Below, in pieces: positions 1-11,443 of a DNA stretch of 64,000 bases (positions are counted from its first letter, which is position 1; each line of letters starts with the position of its first letter). The notes beneath the pieces were generated by a model that was not told where the DNA came from, ran no database searches, and was given only the letters and a program-made list of their open reading frames with translations. Source of the DNA: Xenorhabdus griffiniae (GTDB taxonomy: Bacteria > Pseudomonadota > Gammaproteobacteria > Enterobacterales > Enterobacteriaceae); the NCBI RefSeq assembly GCF_001028135.1, contig NZ_LDNM01000030.1, positions 1 to 64,000 of the forward strand. The letters are read 5' to 3'. The translations under genes and the position numbers were made by a program.

Positions 1-36
1 GTCTTGTGAGTGCCCACACAGATTGTCTGATTAATT

Positions 37-48
37 TGTTAAAGAGCG
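37..48 (-). promoter_or_regulatory. rrn boxA antitermination element
   Basis: The minus strand reads CGCTCTTTAACA, essentially the boxA consensus bound by NusB/NusE for rRNA antitermination. It is followed by the conserved leader segment that continues to the left edge. Confidence 0.85.
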
Positions 49-87
49 TTGGCAACCGGGCGTTTCTTCCGGGTTGCGAGGCTGCGT

Positions 88-115
88 ATCTTACGCTTTT
101 CGCCTCGAGAGTCAA
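88..115 (-). promoter_or_regulatory. rrn P2 promoter
   Basis: On the minus strand, -35 TTGACT (110-115), a 16-bp spacer and -10 TAAGAT (88-93), about 100 bp downstream of P1. This is the usual rrn tandem layout. Confidence 0.85.
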
Positions 116-186
116 GCGATTATTTTCGCTTTTCTCTCACCGTCCTTCGCGGTCTGTTTCAGCTCGGCGTCGGTCAGTGGTGGCGC

Positions 187-214
187 ATTATAGGGAGTTT
201 TTCAGCGCTGACAA
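187..214 (-). promoter_or_regulatory. rrn P1 promoter
   Basis: On the minus strand, -35 TTGTCA (209-214), a 16-bp spacer and -10 TATAAT (187-192), followed by a GC-rich discriminator (GCGCCACC) typical of stringently controlled rRNA promoters. The DNA upstream of the -35 (215-245) has A and T tracts suited to an UP element. Confidence 0.9.
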
Positions 215-265
215 TAGTTTTTTTGAAAAAAATGACCAAGCGGTGATTATTACACCAAATTGCAC

Positions 266-1129
266 TTAAGTTGGTAGTTTTTCCAGCGTTAAGAAGCCTA
301 ATTCGCGTAAAACGGGATGTAATGTTTCACTCTCTGGCTCGATCTTTGTGCAGTAGGCTAAGTTATTCGCTGTTGTTAAAAACAAATCTTCCCGATTTTT
401 GATAAGCCATGCAGTTCTGCGAGCGATTGCCGCTCCCGAATCAATCAATCTTGTTCCATCCGGTAAAACTTGAGCAATTTCTTCTGCTATCAGAGGAAAG
501 TGTGTACATCCTAAAATAACTGTATCTGGTGGCTCTTTCATTCTTAGCCACGGTTTCAGTATTTTCTCTAACTCTTTTAGAGGAACGTCCTTACCATGTA
601 ATTTTCGTTCAGCTAACTCAACCAATTCAGCAGAGCCAATTGCATACATCTGGCAATCCGTAGCAAACCTTGCGATTAATTCTTTGGTATAGTCGCGCTT
701 CACTGTGGCACTTGTCGCCAATAGTCCCACAACACGGTTACAGGTTAGCTTCGCCGCAGGTTTGATCGCGGGCACAACACCAACCACAGGAAAAGAAAAA
801 CGTTCACGCAAGGCGGGCAAACTGACTGTACTGGCAGTATTGCAAGCAATCACGACAACTGCCAAAGGGTGTTTTTTCTGGATCGTATCAACAATCTGAA
901 CAACCCTTTCTACAATGACTTCCGCCGTTTTCTCGCCGTAAGGGAATGCTTCATTATCGAAAGCATATATATAGTGGAGATCTGGCAAGAGTTGCCGAAT
1001 CTCTTGATAGACAGATAAACCACCCACTCCAGAATCAAAAACCAGGATCGTTGGACGGGCGGTCTTGTTTAAATCAGAAGTTGTAGCTTCCAGTGAGGTA
1101 GTATTCTCTTCCTGGGGTGCGATAGCCAT
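266..1129 (-). CDS. murI: glutamate racemase
   Basis: Interconverts L- and D-glutamate and supplies D-Glu for peptidoglycan in the cytoplasm. The product is 287 aa, the usual enterobacterial size. It has the N-terminal [11 protein letters not shown] motif (from residue 31), the first catalytic cysteine in ACNTAS (about residue 96) and the second in GCTHFP (about 208). The frame is open further upstream to 1153, but the ATG at 1129 gives the N-terminal extension expected from E. coli MurI. The start lies inside the 3' end of btuB (56-bp overlap), as in E. coli, so the two genes are probably translationally coupled. The rrn promoters follow downstream on the same strand. Confidence 0.95.
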   Translation of the reverse strand: MAIAPQEENTTSLEATTSDLNKTARPTILVFDSGVGGLSVYQEIRQLLPDLHYIYAFDNEAFPYGEKTAEVIVERVVQIVDTIQKKHPLAVVVIACNTASTVSLPALRERFSFPVVGVVPAIKPAAKLTCNRVVGLLATSATVKRDYTKELIARFATDCQMYAIGSAELVELAERKLHGKDVPLKELEKILKPWLRMKEPPDTVILGCTHFPLIAEEIAQVLPDGTRLIDSGAAIARRTAWLIKNREDLFLTTANNLAYCTKIEPESETLHPVLRELGFLTLEKLPT

Positions 1130-2912
1130 AGGCTGTCTCATAATGCTTATCAAACAGATTGGCTATTCTAGCATGGATTGTCAGGTGGTCAGTGATCGAA
1201 TATGCGGCGCTGATATCCCATAGACTTACGCCCGCTAATTTTACTGTTTTCGCAGGATATACATTATAGTCTTGGTCATAACGCCGACCAATATATTGGT
1301 AGGTTATTCCCCAATCGACATTAAAAGCGTCCCAATCCAATTGATATTTAACTTGCTGTTTAGCTCTGCGAGTTAATTGCTGCCCACGGCCATCACGCGG
1401 GTCAGTGAACTGTAATGTGAGTTGATGCTGGAATAAGCCAGTCTCCATTGTTCCCGTCCACTCAACACCTTTTATCTTTGCCTTATCACCGTTCTCATAG
1501 CGATTATTGGCAAAATCTATCAACTGTTCAATATCGTTACGATAAGCAGATAGACGCCAATTAAGTGGCCCGGTCAATCCTTCAATTCCGATTTCCCATT
1601 GCTTGCTTTTTTCTGCTTTAAGGTTTTCATTTCCCCATTTGCTATAAAGCTGATTCAAAGTTGGTGCTTTGAATGCCGTTCCATACGAAGTGATAAAACG
1701 ATAACCATCAACAAATTCCCAGCCGATGCCGATTTGCCCTGTCGTATTCCAGTTATAATCAGAATGGTGATCTGAACGTACAGCACCTTCTAAAATGACA
1801 TTCTGCACCTTTTGCTGTGCAGTTAAATAGAGTCCCGTATTATCAACATGTTTTTGTACAGGAATGTTATTAGAGCCTGCGGCAACCCCTTCTCTTTTCC
1901 AATCAATTCCACTACTGATTGCCCCATGACCAACCTGCCACGTATTTCCCCATTGCACATTGTACTGTTTGGAATCACTCAGACTGGCGTTATTGCCATA
2001 ACGCCCATGCTTAGGAACATAATCGTAATCTTTGACATGACCGTAACTGACAATGAATTGAGAAGAATAACGGCCTTGATTAAATTGAATACCCGCATCA
2101 TAGGAACGATTGAACAGTTCGCGAGTGTCTGCTTCGCCGATGTTCCATGCGTCATAAGCCGTCCGATTATTCAATCCATAGGCTCGGACAAATCCGCTTA
2201 TTTGCTCACTTATTTTATGATCTATTTCCAACCACAGCATTTTACTCATAAAGCCATCACGATCTGGCTGACGATATCCCCCCGTTTTACCATCAACTAT
2301 CACATCAAACCCTTTGGTGTAGGTATAGCCTGCGGCTGTAGTGAATAAAGTATTCTCACCGAGTTTTTGCTGTGTTGAACCATTATAGTTCTGGTATCCG
2401 TTTGAGCCGATACCCGCATTCAGTGTTACCCCGCGTTGTTCCCGTTTTGTGATGATATTGATCACGCCACCAATGGCATCAGAACCATATACAGCAGAAC
2501 GTGCGCCACGGATATATTCTATTCTTTGCACCATGGAGATTGGGATCTGGCTAAAATCGGCGGCTCCGGTAATGCCTGCCTGATTCAAACGGACACCATC
2601 CACCAGCACCAGTGTATGATTTGAGTTCGTACCACGAACAAATAAAGAAGAGTGCTGCCCAATCCCCCCATTCTGCGCAATATCAATACCCGGCAACCGG
2701 CGAAAAACATCCATCAGGCTGCTGGATTGCCAACGATCTAACTCTTCACGAGTCACTACCGTCGTTGGCGCCAACACTGAAGAAATCGGCTGCTTAAAGC
2801 GATTAGCTGTAACCACCAACGTATCTGGATTATCAGCCACTGCAAAATGGTTCCAACCAGAAAATATCGCCACGGACGCAGCAGATAGAAAAATCTGTTT
2901 TTTATTTGCCAT
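1074..2912 (-). CDS. btuB: TonB-dependent vitamin B12 outer-membrane receptor
   Basis: Imports cobalamin across the outer membrane using TonB energy. The product is 612 aa, matching the family. The signal peptide covers about residues 1-26 (ending AVA), a TonB box DTLVVTA follows immediately at about 30-36, the plug domain occupies roughly 40-150, and the rest is a 22-strand beta-barrel ending in a C-terminal Phe needed for BAM recognition. It overlaps murI downstream. The 202-bp leader shared with divergent trmA shows no recognisable B12 box, although E. coli btuB has a cobalamin riboswitch there. Other TonB-dependent receptors share the fold, but the sequence and the murI linkage make BtuB secure. 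Confidence 0.93.
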   Translation of the reverse strand: MANKKQIFLSAASVAIFSGWNHFAVADNPDTLVVTANRFKQPISSVLAPTTVVTREELDRWQSSSLMDVFRRLPGIDIAQNGGIGQHSSLFVRGTNSNHTLVLVDGVRLNQAGITGAADFSQIPISMVQRIEYIRGARSAVYGSDAIGGVINIITKREQRGVTLNAGIGSNGYQNYNGSTQQKLGENTLFTTAAGYTYTKGFDVIVDGKTGGYRQPDRDGFMSKMLWLEIDHKISEQISGFVRAYGLNNRTAYDAWNIGEADTRELFNRSYDAGIQFNQGRYSSQFIVSYGHVKDYDYVPKHGRYGNNASLSDSKQYNVQWGNTWQVGHGAISSGIDWKREGVAAGSNNIPVQKHVDNTGLYLTAQQKVQNVILEGAVRSDHHSDYNWNTTGQIGIGWEFVDGYRFITSYGTAFKAPTLNQLYSKWGNENLKAEKSKQWEIGIEGLTGPLNWRLSAYRNDIEQLIDFANNRYENGDKAKIKGVEWTGTMETGLFQHQLTLQFTDPRDGRGQQLTRRAKQQVKYQLDWDAFNVDWGITYQYIGRRYDQDYNVYPAKTVKLAGVSLWDISAAYSITDHLTIHARIANLFDKHYETAYGYRTPGREYYLTGSYNF

Positions 2913-3041
2913 AAGATTTGTGATGAGAATGAGTGTGGTATCTGGCTATCTATATTAACTATAAAGCGTCATGCTACGATGAAGGCTTTAGCGTGTCCAG
3001 AATGCCCCTCTATCAAAAAAAGCGCGGATAAACTAGAAAAC

Positions 3042-3069
3042 TGGACATCCTTTGCACTTGCCCTACAAT
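3042..3069 (+). promoter_or_regulatory. predicted trmA promoter
   Basis: TGGACA (3042-3047), a 16-bp spacer and TACAAT (3064-3069), followed by a GC-rich discriminator (GCCGCAC). That discriminator fits the stringent, rRNA-like control known for E. coli trmA. The assignment is by motif only. Confidence 0.6.
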
Positions 3070-3114
3070 GCCGCACGGAAATTTTTCTTAACGTGACCAT
3101 ACGAGAACCCGATA

Positions 3115-4215
3115 ATGCAGAATGCCTTGCCAACGGAAAATTATGAAAATCAATTGACGGAGAAAGTTTATCGTCTAAAAGGAATGATGCTCCCCTTTAG
3201 CGCACCCGAACCTGAAGTTTTCCGTTCCCCGGCATCACATTACAGAATGCGCGCAGAATTCCGTATCTGGCATGAGGAAGATGACCTCTACCACATTATG
3301 TTTGATCAACAGACCAAACAGCGTATCCGCATTGATCAATTTCCAGTGGCCAATCAGCTCATCAATAAAATGATGCAAGCCATCATGGCTGGCGTAAAAG
3401 ACAATCCCGTATTACGCCATAAACTGTTTCAGGTGGATTACCTTTCTACCCGCAGTAACAAAATTATTGTCTCCCTGCTTTACCACAAAAAACTGGGGGA
3501 TGAATGGCGTGAACATGCAACCGCTCTGCGTACTCAACTCATCGCCGCAGGGTTTGATGTGCAACTTATTGGACGCGCTGCAAAAACCAAGATCATGCTT
3601 GACCATGACTATATAGATGAAGCGTTGTCTGTTGCCGGTAAGACGATGATTTACCGTCAGGTCGAAAATAGCTTCACACAACCGAATGCCAGTATCAATG
3701 TTCATATGTTGGAATGGGCTATTGATATTACTAAAGGCTCGAAAGGTGACTTGCTTGAGCTGTATTGTGGCAATGGTAATTTCTCCCTGGCGCTGGCGCA
3801 GAATTTTGAACGGGTATTAGCGACAGAAATTGCCAAGCCTTCCGTAGCTGCTGCCCAATTTAATATCGCAGCGAACAAAATTGATAACGTACAGATTATC
3901 CGCATGTCAGCGGAAGAATTTACCCAGGCGATGAACGGAGTGCGTGAGTTTAACCGATTGCAAGGCATTGATTTAAGCCGTTATCAATGTGAAACCATTT
4001 TTGTTGATCCACCGCGTAGCGGACTGGATGAAGAAACGCTAAAAATGGTCCAAGCGTATCCACGTATTCTTTATATTTCCTGCAATCCAGAAACACTCTG
4101 CCAAAATCTGGAGACGCTGACACAAACCCACAAAATCAGCCAACTGGCACTCTTTGACCAATTCCCTTATACCCACCATATGGAGTGTGGTGTCCTACTG
4201 GAAAAAAGAACATAG
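3115..4215 (+). CDS. trmA: tRNA (uracil-5-)-methyltransferase
   Basis: Makes m5U54 (ribothymidine) in the T-loop of tRNAs using S-adenosylmethionine. The product is 366 aa, as in E. coli. An N-terminal RNA-contacting region is followed by a Rossmann methyltransferase domain with [16 protein letters not shown] (SAM site, about 214-229), the DPPRSGLD motif (about 299-306) and the nucleophilic cysteine in YISCNPETL (about 324). The start at ATG 3115 aligns with the E. coli N-terminus. It is divergent from btuB and ends at a strong terminator shared with convergent yijD. Confidence 0.97.
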   Translation: MQNALPTENYENQLTEKVYRLKGMMLPFSAPEPEVFRSPASHYRMRAEFRIWHEEDDLYHIMFDQQTKQRIRIDQFPVANQLINKMMQAIMAGVKDNPVLRHKLFQVDYLSTRSNKIIVSLLYHKKLGDEWREHATALRTQLIAAGFDVQLIGRAAKTKIMLDHDYIDEALSVAGKTMIYRQVENSFTQPNASINVHMLEWAIDITKGSKGDLLELYCGNGNFSLALAQNFERVLATEIAKPSVAAAQFNIAANKIDNVQIIRMSAEEFTQAMNGVREFNRLQGIDLSRYQCETIFVDPPRSGLDEETLKMVQAYPRILYISCNPETLCQNLETLTQTHKISQLALFDQFPYTHHMECGVLLEKRT

Positions 4216-4230
4216 TCGTCATTAAAAATC

Positions 4231-4265
4231 AAAACGCCACCCAATTGACTTTGTGGCGTTTTTTA
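4231..4265. terminator. trmA/yijD bidirectional intrinsic terminator
   Basis: Inverted repeat AACGCCAC / GTGGCGTT with a run of T after it on the plus strand and A/T-rich flanks on both sides. It lies between the convergent genes trmA and yijD. Confidence 0.85.
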
Positions 4266-4289
4266 TTGAATCGTTCTCGATAAAAGCGA

Positions 4290-4667
4290 TTAGCTTTGGC
4301 TTTCTGAAGTAAGCGCTACTTGCTGCTTGCGTTTTTTCATCTTTAGGTAGATCCAAAACACCAAGACAGTACCAATAACGACAGGCAAGAAATTAGAGCC
4401 AATTGCTGGATATTCCATCCGAATAAAGGCGTTATACACAAACATACCTAAAAAGAAGCATCCCACAGCCAGCTTGGGTAATCCGTCTGCCATCGGATAA
4501 TTCAAATAACGTTGGTGGAGACAATACAAAGAAAGTACCAAGGCAATAAGAGGGAAAATAGAAAAAGGGACAAATGAATTAAAAAATATTGAGAAAGTTC
4601 CGTGTGTTGCCATTCCAACGATAAGAGCCAGCAACATGGTGCTTTTATCTTGGCGGTATTGTTCCAT
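4290..4667 (-). CDS. yijD: YijD family inner-membrane protein
   Basis: Small integral membrane protein of 125 aa with no defined function. It has four hydrophobic segments (about residues 11-30, 34-49, 65-83 and 90-107) and a lysine-rich cytoplasmic tail. The sequence, including CLHQRYLN and EYPAIGSNF, matches E. coli YijD. It lies 21 bp downstream of fabR on the same strand and is almost certainly in one operon with it, as in E. coli. Confidence 0.9.
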   Translation of the reverse strand: MEQYRQDKSTMLLALIVGMATHGTFSIFFNSFVPFSIFPLIALVLSLYCLHQRYLNYPMADGLPKLAVGCFFLGMFVYNAFIRMEYPAIGSNFLPVVIGTVLVFWIYLKMKKRKQQVALTSESQS

Positions 4668-4688
4668 CGTATTATTCTCCTTTCATTA

Positions 4689-5351
4689 TTATTCAGAGGG
4701 TTTAGGGATCGCTTTAGAGACAGTGTTTTTTTCTTGCTCACGACGATACCAATAATAAGCGCCTTTGGAAATCATGCGGAGTTGCAAAACCAAACGCTCT
4801 TCGAGACGACGCCTTTTTTCTTCATCAATATCCAGCGCTTCTGCACCTGCACTGAACACGATTGTCACCATCGCCTCGGCTTGTATTTCAGTGAAATGGC
4901 GGGGCATATGGCTGGCTTGCTCAAGGTAGTCTGCCAATTCAGCAATAAAATGTTGGATTTCCCGTGCTACAGCCGCACGAAATTCAGCCGATGTACCGGA
5001 GCGTTCACGCAGCAACAGCCGGAACGCATTAGGATTGTTGCCAATAAACTCCATGAAGGTTGAAACCGAAGTACGGATGACACTGCCGCCTTTGGCGATG
5101 CGCTGACGTGCCTGACGCATTAACTGACGCAACATCAAACCACTTTCATCGACCATCGTCAGCCCCAGTTCATCCACATCACGAAAATGTCGATAAAAAG
5201 AAGTTGGTGCAATACCCGCCTCCCGAGCCACTTCCCGTAGGCTAAGGCTGGTAAAACTGCGTTCAGCACTGAGTTGGCGAAATGCCGTCTCAATCAGGGA
5301 GCGGCGGGTTTTTTCTTTCTGTTTTGCTCTAACGCCGGTTACGTTACTCAC
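4689..5351 (-). CDS. fabR: TetR-family repressor of unsaturated fatty acid synthesis FabR
   Basis: Represses fabA and fabB in response to the ratio of unsaturated to saturated acyl-thioesters, so sets membrane fluidity. The product is 220 aa. An N-terminal TetR helix-turn-helix (about residues 12-58; recognition region [20 protein letters not shown]) is followed by a helical ligand and dimer domain that is nearly identical to E. coli FabR across [16 protein letters not shown]. The start is a GTG at 5351. The gene is the first of a fabR-yijD pair and is divergent from sthA. Confidence 0.95.
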   Translation of the reverse strand: MSNVTGVRAKQKEKTRRSLIETAFRQLSAERSFTSLSLREVAREAGIAPTSFYRHFRDVDELGLTMVDESGLMLRQLMRQARQRIAKGGSVIRTSVSTFMEFIGNNPNAFRLLLRERSGTSAEFRAAVAREIQHFIAELADYLEQASHMPRHFTEIQAEAMVTIVFSAGAEALDIDEEKRRRLEERLVLQLRMISKGAYYWYRREQEKNTVSKAIPKPSE

Positions 5352-5556
5352 AACAATCCTGATCTATCTCGACTTTAATCGGGCAAATATAACAGATTCT
5401 GCTAAGTTTGCTGTGATTGTTCTCTTAAAGATATTATTCGATGTTTTCCCGATCTATTTCTAAACAGTGAGATAAAAACCTCATGCTCATTGGGTTATTG
5501 CATCGAGTAATGTTAAGATAGCGTTGTTATTTTGTGTAAAAACAGGTCTTTCCTCT

Positions 5557-6954
5557 ATGCAACATACTCATTTTGATGCCATTGTGATTGGCTCTGGTCC
5601 CGGTGGGGAAGGAGCAGCAATGGGGTTAGTAAAACAAGGCAAAAACGTTGCTGTTATAGAACGTTATAATAATGTCGGCGGTGGATGTACTCACTGGGGT
5701 ACAATCCCCTCGAAAGCGCTCCGCCATGCTGTTAGTCGTATTATCGAATTTAATCAAAATCCCCTCTACAGTGATAACTCCCGCATTCTTCGTTCCTCGT
5801 TTTCAGAAATTCTGCGCCATGCTGACGTCGTGATTAACCAGCAAACTAAAATGCGCCAGGGGTTTTATGAACGTAACCGCTGTCGAATGTTTGCAGGAGA
5901 AGCCACTTTCATTGATGAACATCGGGTAAGTGTGCGTTATGCCGATGATAGTGTTGATGTCTTGAGCGCAGACAACATTATCATTGCCACCGGTTCCCGT
6001 CCTTACTGTCCCCCTGACGTCGATTTCACCCACTCCCGTATTTATAACAGCGATACCATATTGCAACTGGATCACGAACCTCGCCATGTCATTATTTATG
6101 GTGCCGGCGTGATTGGTTGTGAATATGCCTCCATTTTCCGTGGATTGGGTGTTAAGGTGGATTTGATCAATACCCGTGATTATCTTCTGTCCTTTCTTGA
6201 TCAAGAAATGTCTGATGCCCTTTCCTACCATTTTTGGAATAGTGGTACGGTCATCCGTCATAACGAAGAATATGAAAAAATTGAAGGCCTTGATGATGGT
6301 GTTATTGTTCACCTGAAATCTGGCAAGAAAGTCAAAGCGGATTGCCTGTTGTATGCCAATGGCAGAACAGGTAATACAGACACGCTAGGTTTAGAAAATG
6401 TCGGACTGGAAACAGACAACCGCGGGTTACTGAAAGTCAATCGCGTCTACCAGACCAACAATGAAAACATCTATGCAGTGGGTGATGTTATTGGCTATCC
6501 AAGTTTGGCTTCTGCGGCCTATGATCAGGGACGCATCGCTGCAAGAGCGATGACCACAGGCAATGCTAATCTGCATCTGGTGGAAGATATCCCGACCGGG
6601 ATTTATACCATTCCTGAAATTAGTTCGGTGGGCAAAACCGAGCAGCAATTAACCGCCATGAAAATCCCTTATGAGGTGGGTCGCGCCCAATTCAAGCATC
6701 TGGCAAGAGCGCAAATTGCCGGTATGAATGTTGGCAGCATCAAAATCCTGTTCCACCGTGAGACAAAACAGATTTTAGGCATCCACTGTTTTGGCGAACG
6801 TGCCGCAGAGATCATTCATATTGGTCAGGCCATTATGGAACAAAAAGGTGAAGGCAATAATATCGAATATTTCGTTAATACTACCTTCAATTATCCAACA
6901 ATGGCGGAAGCCTACCGTGTTGCGGCACTCAATGGGCTAAACCGATTATTTTGA
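5557..6954 (+). CDS. sthA: soluble pyridine nucleotide transhydrogenase
   Basis: FAD enzyme that transfers hydride from NADPH to NAD+, removing excess NADPH in the cytoplasm. The product is 465 aa from ATG 5557; an in-frame TTG at 5524 would add 11 residues with no homology. N-terminal FAD motif GSGPGGEG (about 12-19). The region equivalent to the redox disulfide of lipoamide dehydrogenases reads [13 protein letters not shown] and has only one Cys, as expected for SthA. A second GxGxxG ([11 protein letters not shown], about 182) binds NAD(P), and the dimerisation domain is C-terminal. It overlaps the 3' end of convergent oxyR by 9 bp. Confidence 0.96.
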   Translation: MQHTHFDAIVIGSGPGGEGAAMGLVKQGKNVAVIERYNNVGGGCTHWGTIPSKALRHAVSRIIEFNQNPLYSDNSRILRSSFSEILRHADVVINQQTKMRQGFYERNRCRMFAGEATFIDEHRVSVRYADDSVDVLSADNIIIATGSRPYCPPDVDFTHSRIYNSDTILQLDHEPRHVIIYGAGVIGCEYASIFRGLGVKVDLINTRDYLLSFLDQEMSDALSYHFWNSGTVIRHNEEYEKIEGLDDGVIVHLKSGKKVKADCLLYANGRTGNTDTLGLENVGLETDNRGLLKVNRVYQTNNENIYAVGDVIGYPSLASAAYDQGRIAARAMTTGNANLHLVEDIPTGIYTIPEISSVGKTEQQLTAMKIPYEVGRAQFKHLARAQIAGMNVGSIKILFHRETKQILGIHCFGERAAEIIHIGQAIMEQKGEGNNIEYFVNTTFNYPTMAEAYRVAALNGLNRLF

Positions 6955-7863
6955 TGTTTTTCCGGGTATTTCAAAATAATTGCCCATTTTAGTCCGGATC
7001 GCCTCTGCCAATTGCTCATAGCGACCACGCAGAGGTGAGCCGGGACGATAAACCAATATGACGGTCCGCTTAGGTTCCGGTTCATGACACGCCAGATAGC
7101 AAACCCCATCCCGCCTTCTCTCATTCGGCACTGACAAATCAGGTAATAATGTAATGCCGCTGCCCGCTGCGACCATATTACGCAGGGTTTCCAGACTGGT
7201 CGCCCTAAAATGGGTATCTTCTTTGGCTCCCGCCTGAAAACAAAATCCCATCGCCTGATCACGTAAACAGTGCCCATCTTCCAGCATCAATAACTTCTCG
7301 CCGGATAGCTCACCCATCTTAATGTTGTCCCGCCCGGCCCATTTATGCTCCTCATATACCGCCAGCTTCATGGGTTCTTCAAACAACGGCACTTCGATAA
7401 ATGCTTCGGTTTCTTTCACCAACGCCAAAATAGCGCAGTCAAGCTTTCCACTATCAAGTTGAGCCAACAAGTTTAGGGTTTGTGCCTCATGCAGGTACAT
7501 TTCCAATTTGGGGAACAATGTATGCAGTTCAGGAATAATCAGCGGCAGGAGATAGGGAGCGATTGTTGGAATAAGACCGATATGCAACGGCCCAGACATA
7601 CTTTCACCTTGAAGGGAGGCCATTTCCTGCAAAACCTTCACTTCCCTCAAAACGGTTTTGGCCTGTTCCACTAGCAACATTCCCTGTTGGGTAAACAATA
7701 CCTTGCGGCTAGTGCGTTCCAGCAGCATCACGCCAAGCTCATCTTCCAGTTTGCGGATTTGCCCGCTCAGTGTCGGTTGGCTGACATGACTTGCATCAGC
7801 GGCTCGGCGAAAATGCCGGTATTCAGCAAGTGCTACAAGGTATTCCAGATCGCGGATATTCAT
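6946..7863 (-). CDS. oxyR: LysR-family hydrogen peroxide sensor/regulator OxyR
   Basis: Activates peroxide-defence genes when H2O2 forms an intramolecular disulfide. The product is 305 aa from ATG 7863 (five codons inside the longest frame), exactly the E. coli length. N-terminal winged HTH (about 1-60), with the recognition region [19 protein letters not shown]. The redox cysteines C199 and C208 are both present in [14 protein letters not shown]. An oxyS small-RNA gene divergent from oxyR, as in E. coli, is not evident: only 99 bp separate oxyR from argH. Confidence 0.97.
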   Translation of the reverse strand: MNIRDLEYLVALAEYRHFRRAADASHVSQPTLSGQIRKLEDELGVMLLERTSRKVLFTQQGMLLVEQAKTVLREVKVLQEMASLQGESMSGPLHIGLIPTIAPYLLPLIIPELHTLFPKLEMYLHEAQTLNLLAQLDSGKLDCAILALVKETEAFIEVPLFEEPMKLAVYEEHKWAGRDNIKMGELSGEKLLMLEDGHCLRDQAMGFCFQAGAKEDTHFRATSLETLRNMVAAGSGITLLPDLSVPNERRRDGVCYLACHEPEPKRTVILVYRPGSPLRGRYEQLAEAIRTKMGNYFEIPGKTSK

Positions 7864-7910
7864 TCCCAACCTCAGCATTTGATATCAATGATAGTATTGA
7901 CCAATAAATC

Positions 7911-7940
7911 ATTATATCCACGAGGGGAAAAAACTATCAA
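7911..7940 (-). promoter_or_regulatory. predicted oxyR promoter
   Basis: On the minus strand, TTGATA (7935-7940), an 18-bp spacer and TATAAT (7911-7916). ATAG/CTAT-like half-sites nearby could be OxyR autoregulatory contacts, but they fit the spaced consensus poorly. Confidence 0.55.
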
Positions 7941-7962
7941 CTGCGTGTGATTATTAATGTTT

Positions 7963-9336
7963 TTAGCGAAATCGCTGCCTGGCCTGAGCAATCGCTAGCT
8001 TCACTTGTTCTTGCGCTACCCCCCCTTTTGCCCGTCGCTTGTCCAAACACGATTGCAACGATAAAACATCATAGACATCCACCGCAATGACGTTGCTGAA
8101 TTTTTGCAATTCAAATAGAGAAAGCTCTTCCAGCGCCTTACCTCTGTCAATTGCCGCAATAACAACTTCACCAACAATGTGATGTGCCTCGCGGAACGGA
8201 ACACCTTTTGCGACCAGATAATCAGCCAGCTCAGTCGCATTAGCATATCCTTGCTTTGCGGCTTCCTCGCAACGGGGGCGTTTTATCTGAATGCCATTTA
8301 ACACCAGTATCGCCATATGCAAACAATCCAACCAGGTATCCAGTGCATCAAACAAGCCTTCCTTATCTTCCTGCATATCTTTATTGTAGGCGAGAGGAAG
8401 CCCTTTTAACGTCATCATCATCCCCGTCAATGCCCCTTGCACCCGTCCACACTTGCCACGGATAAGTTCCAACGCATCCGGGTTTTTCTTTTGTGGCATC
8501 AAGGAAGAGCCGGAAGTTACCCGATCCGACAATTCAACAAAGCCGGCCTCTCCGCTATTAAAGAAAATTAAATCCTCAGCAAAACGCGAAAGATGGATCA
8601 TACTAATGCCCGCATCTGACAGTAGCTCCAAAACATGATCACGATCCGAAACACTATCCAGACTATTGCGTGTCGCTGAGGCGAAGCCAAGCCATGACGC
8701 CAGTTGCTCACGATCAATATCATAAGCTGTTCCTGCCAGCGCCCCGCATCCCAACGGACTGATATCCAACCGCTTTAATGCATCCTGCAATCGGCTTTCA
8801 TCACGACTCAGCATTTCCACATAGGCCAGACACCAATGGGCAAAAGTGACAGGTTGCGCCCGCTGTAAATGGGTATAACCTGGCATGACTGCATCCTGAT
8901 TATTTTCAGCAGTGAGTACCAACGCTTGTTGCAACTCATCTAATGCTTTCAGAATGTGGACGATCTGATCTTTACACCATAACTTCAGGTCAGTTGCGAC
9001 CTGATCATTACGGCTGCGTCCCGTATGGAGTTTCTTCCCCAAATCGCCCACTTTCGTGATAAGTTGCCCTTCTACCCAACTATGAATATCTTCCGCATCG
9101 CTTTGCAAAATGGCCTTGGGGTTGGTTCGCACTTCATCCAGTAACGCATTTAAAGCCAGCTCCAGCTTTTGCTGCTCTTCGGCAGTTAACACCCCCACCG
9201 TCACCAACGCTTTTGACCATGCAACCGAGCCAATAATATCCTGCTCCGCCAAACGATAATCAAAACACAGTGAATCATTGAATTGCTTGAACCGCTGATC
9301 GGCTTCCTGACTGAAACGTCCACCCCAAAGTGCCAT
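7963..9336 (-). CDS. argH: argininosuccinate lyase
   Basis: Last step of arginine synthesis: splits argininosuccinate to arginine and fumarate. The product is 457 aa, the usual size. The fumarase/aspartase signature [11 protein letters not shown] (about 276-286) carries the catalytic-loop serine, and a TGRSRNDQ motif lies near 107. It is last in the argCBGH operon, 55 bp after argG, and is transcribed toward oxyR. Confidence 0.97.
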   Translation of the reverse strand: MALWGGRFSQEADQRFKQFNDSLCFDYRLAEQDIIGSVAWSKALVTVGVLTAEEQQKLELALNALLDEVRTNPKAILQSDAEDIHSWVEGQLITKVGDLGKKLHTGRSRNDQVATDLKLWCKDQIVHILKALDELQQALVLTAENNQDAVMPGYTHLQRAQPVTFAHWCLAYVEMLSRDESRLQDALKRLDISPLGCGALAGTAYDIDREQLASWLGFASATRNSLDSVSDRDHVLELLSDAGISMIHLSRFAEDLIFFNSGEAGFVELSDRVTSGSSLMPQKKNPDALELIRGKCGRVQGALTGMMMTLKGLPLAYNKDMQEDKEGLFDALDTWLDCLHMAILVLNGIQIKRPRCEEAAKQGYANATELADYLVAKGVPFREAHHIVGEVVIAAIDRGKALEELSLFELQKFSNVIAVDVYDVLSLQSCLDKRRAKGGVAQEQVKLAIAQARQRFR

Positions 9337-9391
9337 AATATCGTTCCTGTTTTTTCTACTTGCTGATTACCAAGAATTAATAATCCCAAAA

Positions 9392-10603
9392 TTACTTTTT
9401 GCTGCTCAGTGCACGAATACGTGAAGAAAGCGAATAGAGGCGGATAAACCCTTCTGCATGGCGATGATCGTAAACTTCATCCTCGCCAAAAGTGGCGAAC
9501 TCTTCAGAATAGAGGCTATTGGCTGACTTTTTCTGCACCGCTGTTACCTGCCCCTTATAAAGTTTCAGGACAACTTCACCGCTGACACTGGCCGCTAACA
9601 TTTCAGCTGCCGCTTGAATTGATTGACGCAATGGCGCAAACCAACGGCCGTCATAAACCACATAAGACATCTCCAGCCCCAGTTGTTGACGCCATTTGAA
9701 ACTATCGCGATCTAAAACCAGTTGTTCGATGCCGCGCAGTGCTGCCATCATGATGGTTCCCCCCGGTGTTTCATAACAACCGCGGGATTTCATGCCGACT
9801 AAACGGTTTTCTACGATATCGATCCGGCCAATGCCGTGCCTGGCTCCCAACTTATTTAACTCAGCAAGGCATTGATAGGGGGAAAGCGCCTGACCATTCA
9901 CGCCAACCACCTCACCCCTTTCAATCGTCACCGTGATATATTCCGGTTCATTAGGTGCCTCTTCTGGTTCGGCTGTCCACACCCAACAATCTTTATCAGC
10001 AGCATTCCACGTACTTTCCAGAACCCCACCTTCGGTTGAAATGTGCCAGGCGTTTTCATCACGGCTATAAATTTTCTCCCGCGTTGCGGTTGTCGGGATA
10101 TCACGAACCTTCAAATAATCCAGCAGCGCTTCACGGGAACGCAGATCCCATTCCCGCCACGGAGCGACAACTTTCAGATGTGGTGCCAACGCGGTATAAG
10201 TACTTTCAAACCGAACCTGATCATTGCCTTTACCTGTTGCACCGTGGGCGACGGCATCCGCGCCTACTTTCAGTGCCAGCTCCACCTGCGCCTTGGCAAT
10301 AATTGGACGAGCCATTGACGTACCAAGCAGATAGCTTCCCTCATACAGAGCGCCGGTTTTTAACACAGGATAAACATACTCTTTGATAAACACTTCGCGC
10401 AGATCAACGACATGGCATTCGGAAGCACCGGAACGTAATGCTTTCTGCTCCACACCGTCCAGATCTTCACGACTTTGGCCAACATCAGCGACAAACGCAA
10501 TCACTTCACAATTGCCATAATTTTCTTTCAACCACGGAATAATGGCGGATGTATCCAAACCACCTGAATATGCCAAAACGATTTTCTTAATGCTTTTAGT
10601 CAT
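9392..10603 (-). CDS. argG: argininosuccinate synthase
   Basis: Condenses citrulline and aspartate with ATP hydrolysis. The product is 403 aa, the shorter type, unlike the roughly 447-aa protein of E. coli. The N-terminal ATP pyrophosphatase P-loop [10 protein letters not shown] is at about residues 10-19, and [14 protein letters not shown] (about 116-129) is the conserved second motif. Its place between argB and argH, rather than at a separate locus as in E. coli, is typical of Yersinia, Serratia, Photorhabdus and Xenorhabdus. It is 24 bp downstream of argB. Confidence 0.96.
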   Translation of the reverse strand: MTKSIKKIVLAYSGGLDTSAIIPWLKENYGNCEVIAFVADVGQSREDLDGVEQKALRSGASECHVVDLREVFIKEYVYPVLKTGALYEGSYLLGTSMARPIIAKAQVELALKVGADAVAHGATGKGNDQVRFESTYTALAPHLKVVAPWREWDLRSREALLDYLKVRDIPTTATREKIYSRDENAWHISTEGGVLESTWNAADKDCWVWTAEPEEAPNEPEYITVTIERGEVVGVNGQALSPYQCLAELNKLGARHGIGRIDIVENRLVGMKSRGCYETPGGTIMMAALRGIEQLVLDRDSFKWRQQLGLEMSYVVYDGRWFAPLRQSIQAAAEMLAASVSGEVVLKLYKGQVTAVQKKSANSLYSEEFATFGEDEVYDHRHAEGFIRLYSLSSRIRALSSKK

Positions 10604-10627
10604 AGGGGTAACCTTTTTAATTTTTGT

Positions 10628-11401
10628 TTATGCCAAAATTCGTGTGCCAATCGGTATGCCATTAAATAACGCAATCAATTGATCTGCATGACGCCAACTC
10701 GCTATATCCACGGGTTGTCCGAGTGTTTTTGCCGCTTCCAGCGCCGCATTCACTTTCACTATCATGCCATCAGTGATAATGCCTTGATCGATAAGCTGCC
10801 CGATCTGCTCTGCCGTGGCTTCTGGGATCTTTTTCCCTTTCCCATCCAGAATACCGCTGACATCGGACAACAAGATCAAATCTGCATTCAGCACTTGTGC
10901 GATGGCTGTCGCCGCTTGATCGGCATTCACATTCATCAATTCACCCTGCCCAGTGATACCAATTGAGCTGATAACCGGCATATAGCCCACATCCAACAAA
11001 ATTTTCAGGAGATCAGGCGTTCCTGGTTGAGCTTTTCCAGTGTGACCAAGCTCTTCATCAAGTTGAGAAACTTTAACCATTCCCCCATCACCCAGACATA
11101 ATCCGATCGCAGGCAAACGATATTTTGTTGCCGACGCCAGCAATTTCTTGTTGGCAGTGCCGGCTAACGTCCCTGTAATGATGTCGATTTGATCCTCTGG
11201 CGTCACCCGCAGACCTTGTTTCTTCAAAATCGGCATCTGTAATCGCTGCATCAACTCATCAACCAAGCAACCACCGCCGTGTACAATGACCAGTGGACGT
11301 TTATGGTTTTTTCGGTATAACTGTAATGTAGTAAATAACCGTTCCAGCGCCTCTTCACTGTCTAATAACACACCACCCAACTTGATAACTAACGGCTCCA
11401 T
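10628..11401 (-). CDS. argB: acetylglutamate kinase
   Basis: Phosphorylates N-acetylglutamate in the second step of arginine synthesis. The product is 257 aa, matching the short, arginine-insensitive enterobacterial form. It has the amino-acid-kinase fold with an N-terminal [10 protein letters not shown] (Lys8), the glycine loop IVHGGG (about 39-44) and the C-terminal TDGMIVKV motif (about 211-218). It is second in argCBGH, 42 bp after argC. Confidence 0.96.
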   Translation of the reverse strand: MEPLVIKLGGVLLDSEEALERLFTTLQLYRKNHKRPLVIVHGGGCLVDELMQRLQMPILKKQGLRVTPEDQIDIITGTLAGTANKKLLASATKYRLPAIGLCLGDGGMVKVSQLDEELGHTGKAQPGTPDLLKILLDVGYMPVISSIGITGQGELMNVNADQAATAIAQVLNADLILLSDVSGILDGKGKKIPEATAEQIGQLIDQGIITDGMIVKVNAALEAAKTLGQPVDIASWRHADQLIALFNGIPIGTRILA

Positions 11402-11443
11402 CGGATTTATCCTCTGTCGGTATTCATCTCTGTAGGTTAGAAA

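Larger units (their letters stand above)
1..260 (-). other. rRNA operon leader (rrn promoter and antitermination region)
   Basis: Read on the minus strand, this stretch matches the leader of enterobacterial rrn operons as I remember it from E. coli rrnB: an A/T-rich upstream region, tandem promoters P1 and P2, then boxA and the conserved segment that leads to 16S rRNA. The 16S gene itself lies beyond the left edge. The order btuB-murI-rrn on one strand is the same as at E. coli rrnB. Short open frames on the plus strand here are not credible genes. Confidence 0.9.

Noticed and set aside
6-269. Plus-strand open frames in the first 270 bp
   Set aside because: The minus strand is an rRNA leader with promoters and boxA; these frames are chance.
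1848-2348. 166-codon plus-strand frame inside btuB
   Set aside because: Opposite the BtuB barrel; no recognisable protein features.
2913-3114. Cobalamin riboswitch upstream of btuB
   Set aside because: Looked for the B12 box and conserved core on the minus strand and found neither; the interval is also shorter than the E. coli leader.
7864-7962. oxyS small RNA gene next to oxyR
   Set aside because: Only 99 bp separate oxyR and argH, and nothing resembles OxyS; just an oxyR promoter can be read.
9955-10318. Plus-strand open frames of 91-115 codons opposite argG
   Set aside because: Shadow frames of a highly conserved gene; composition is not protein-like.
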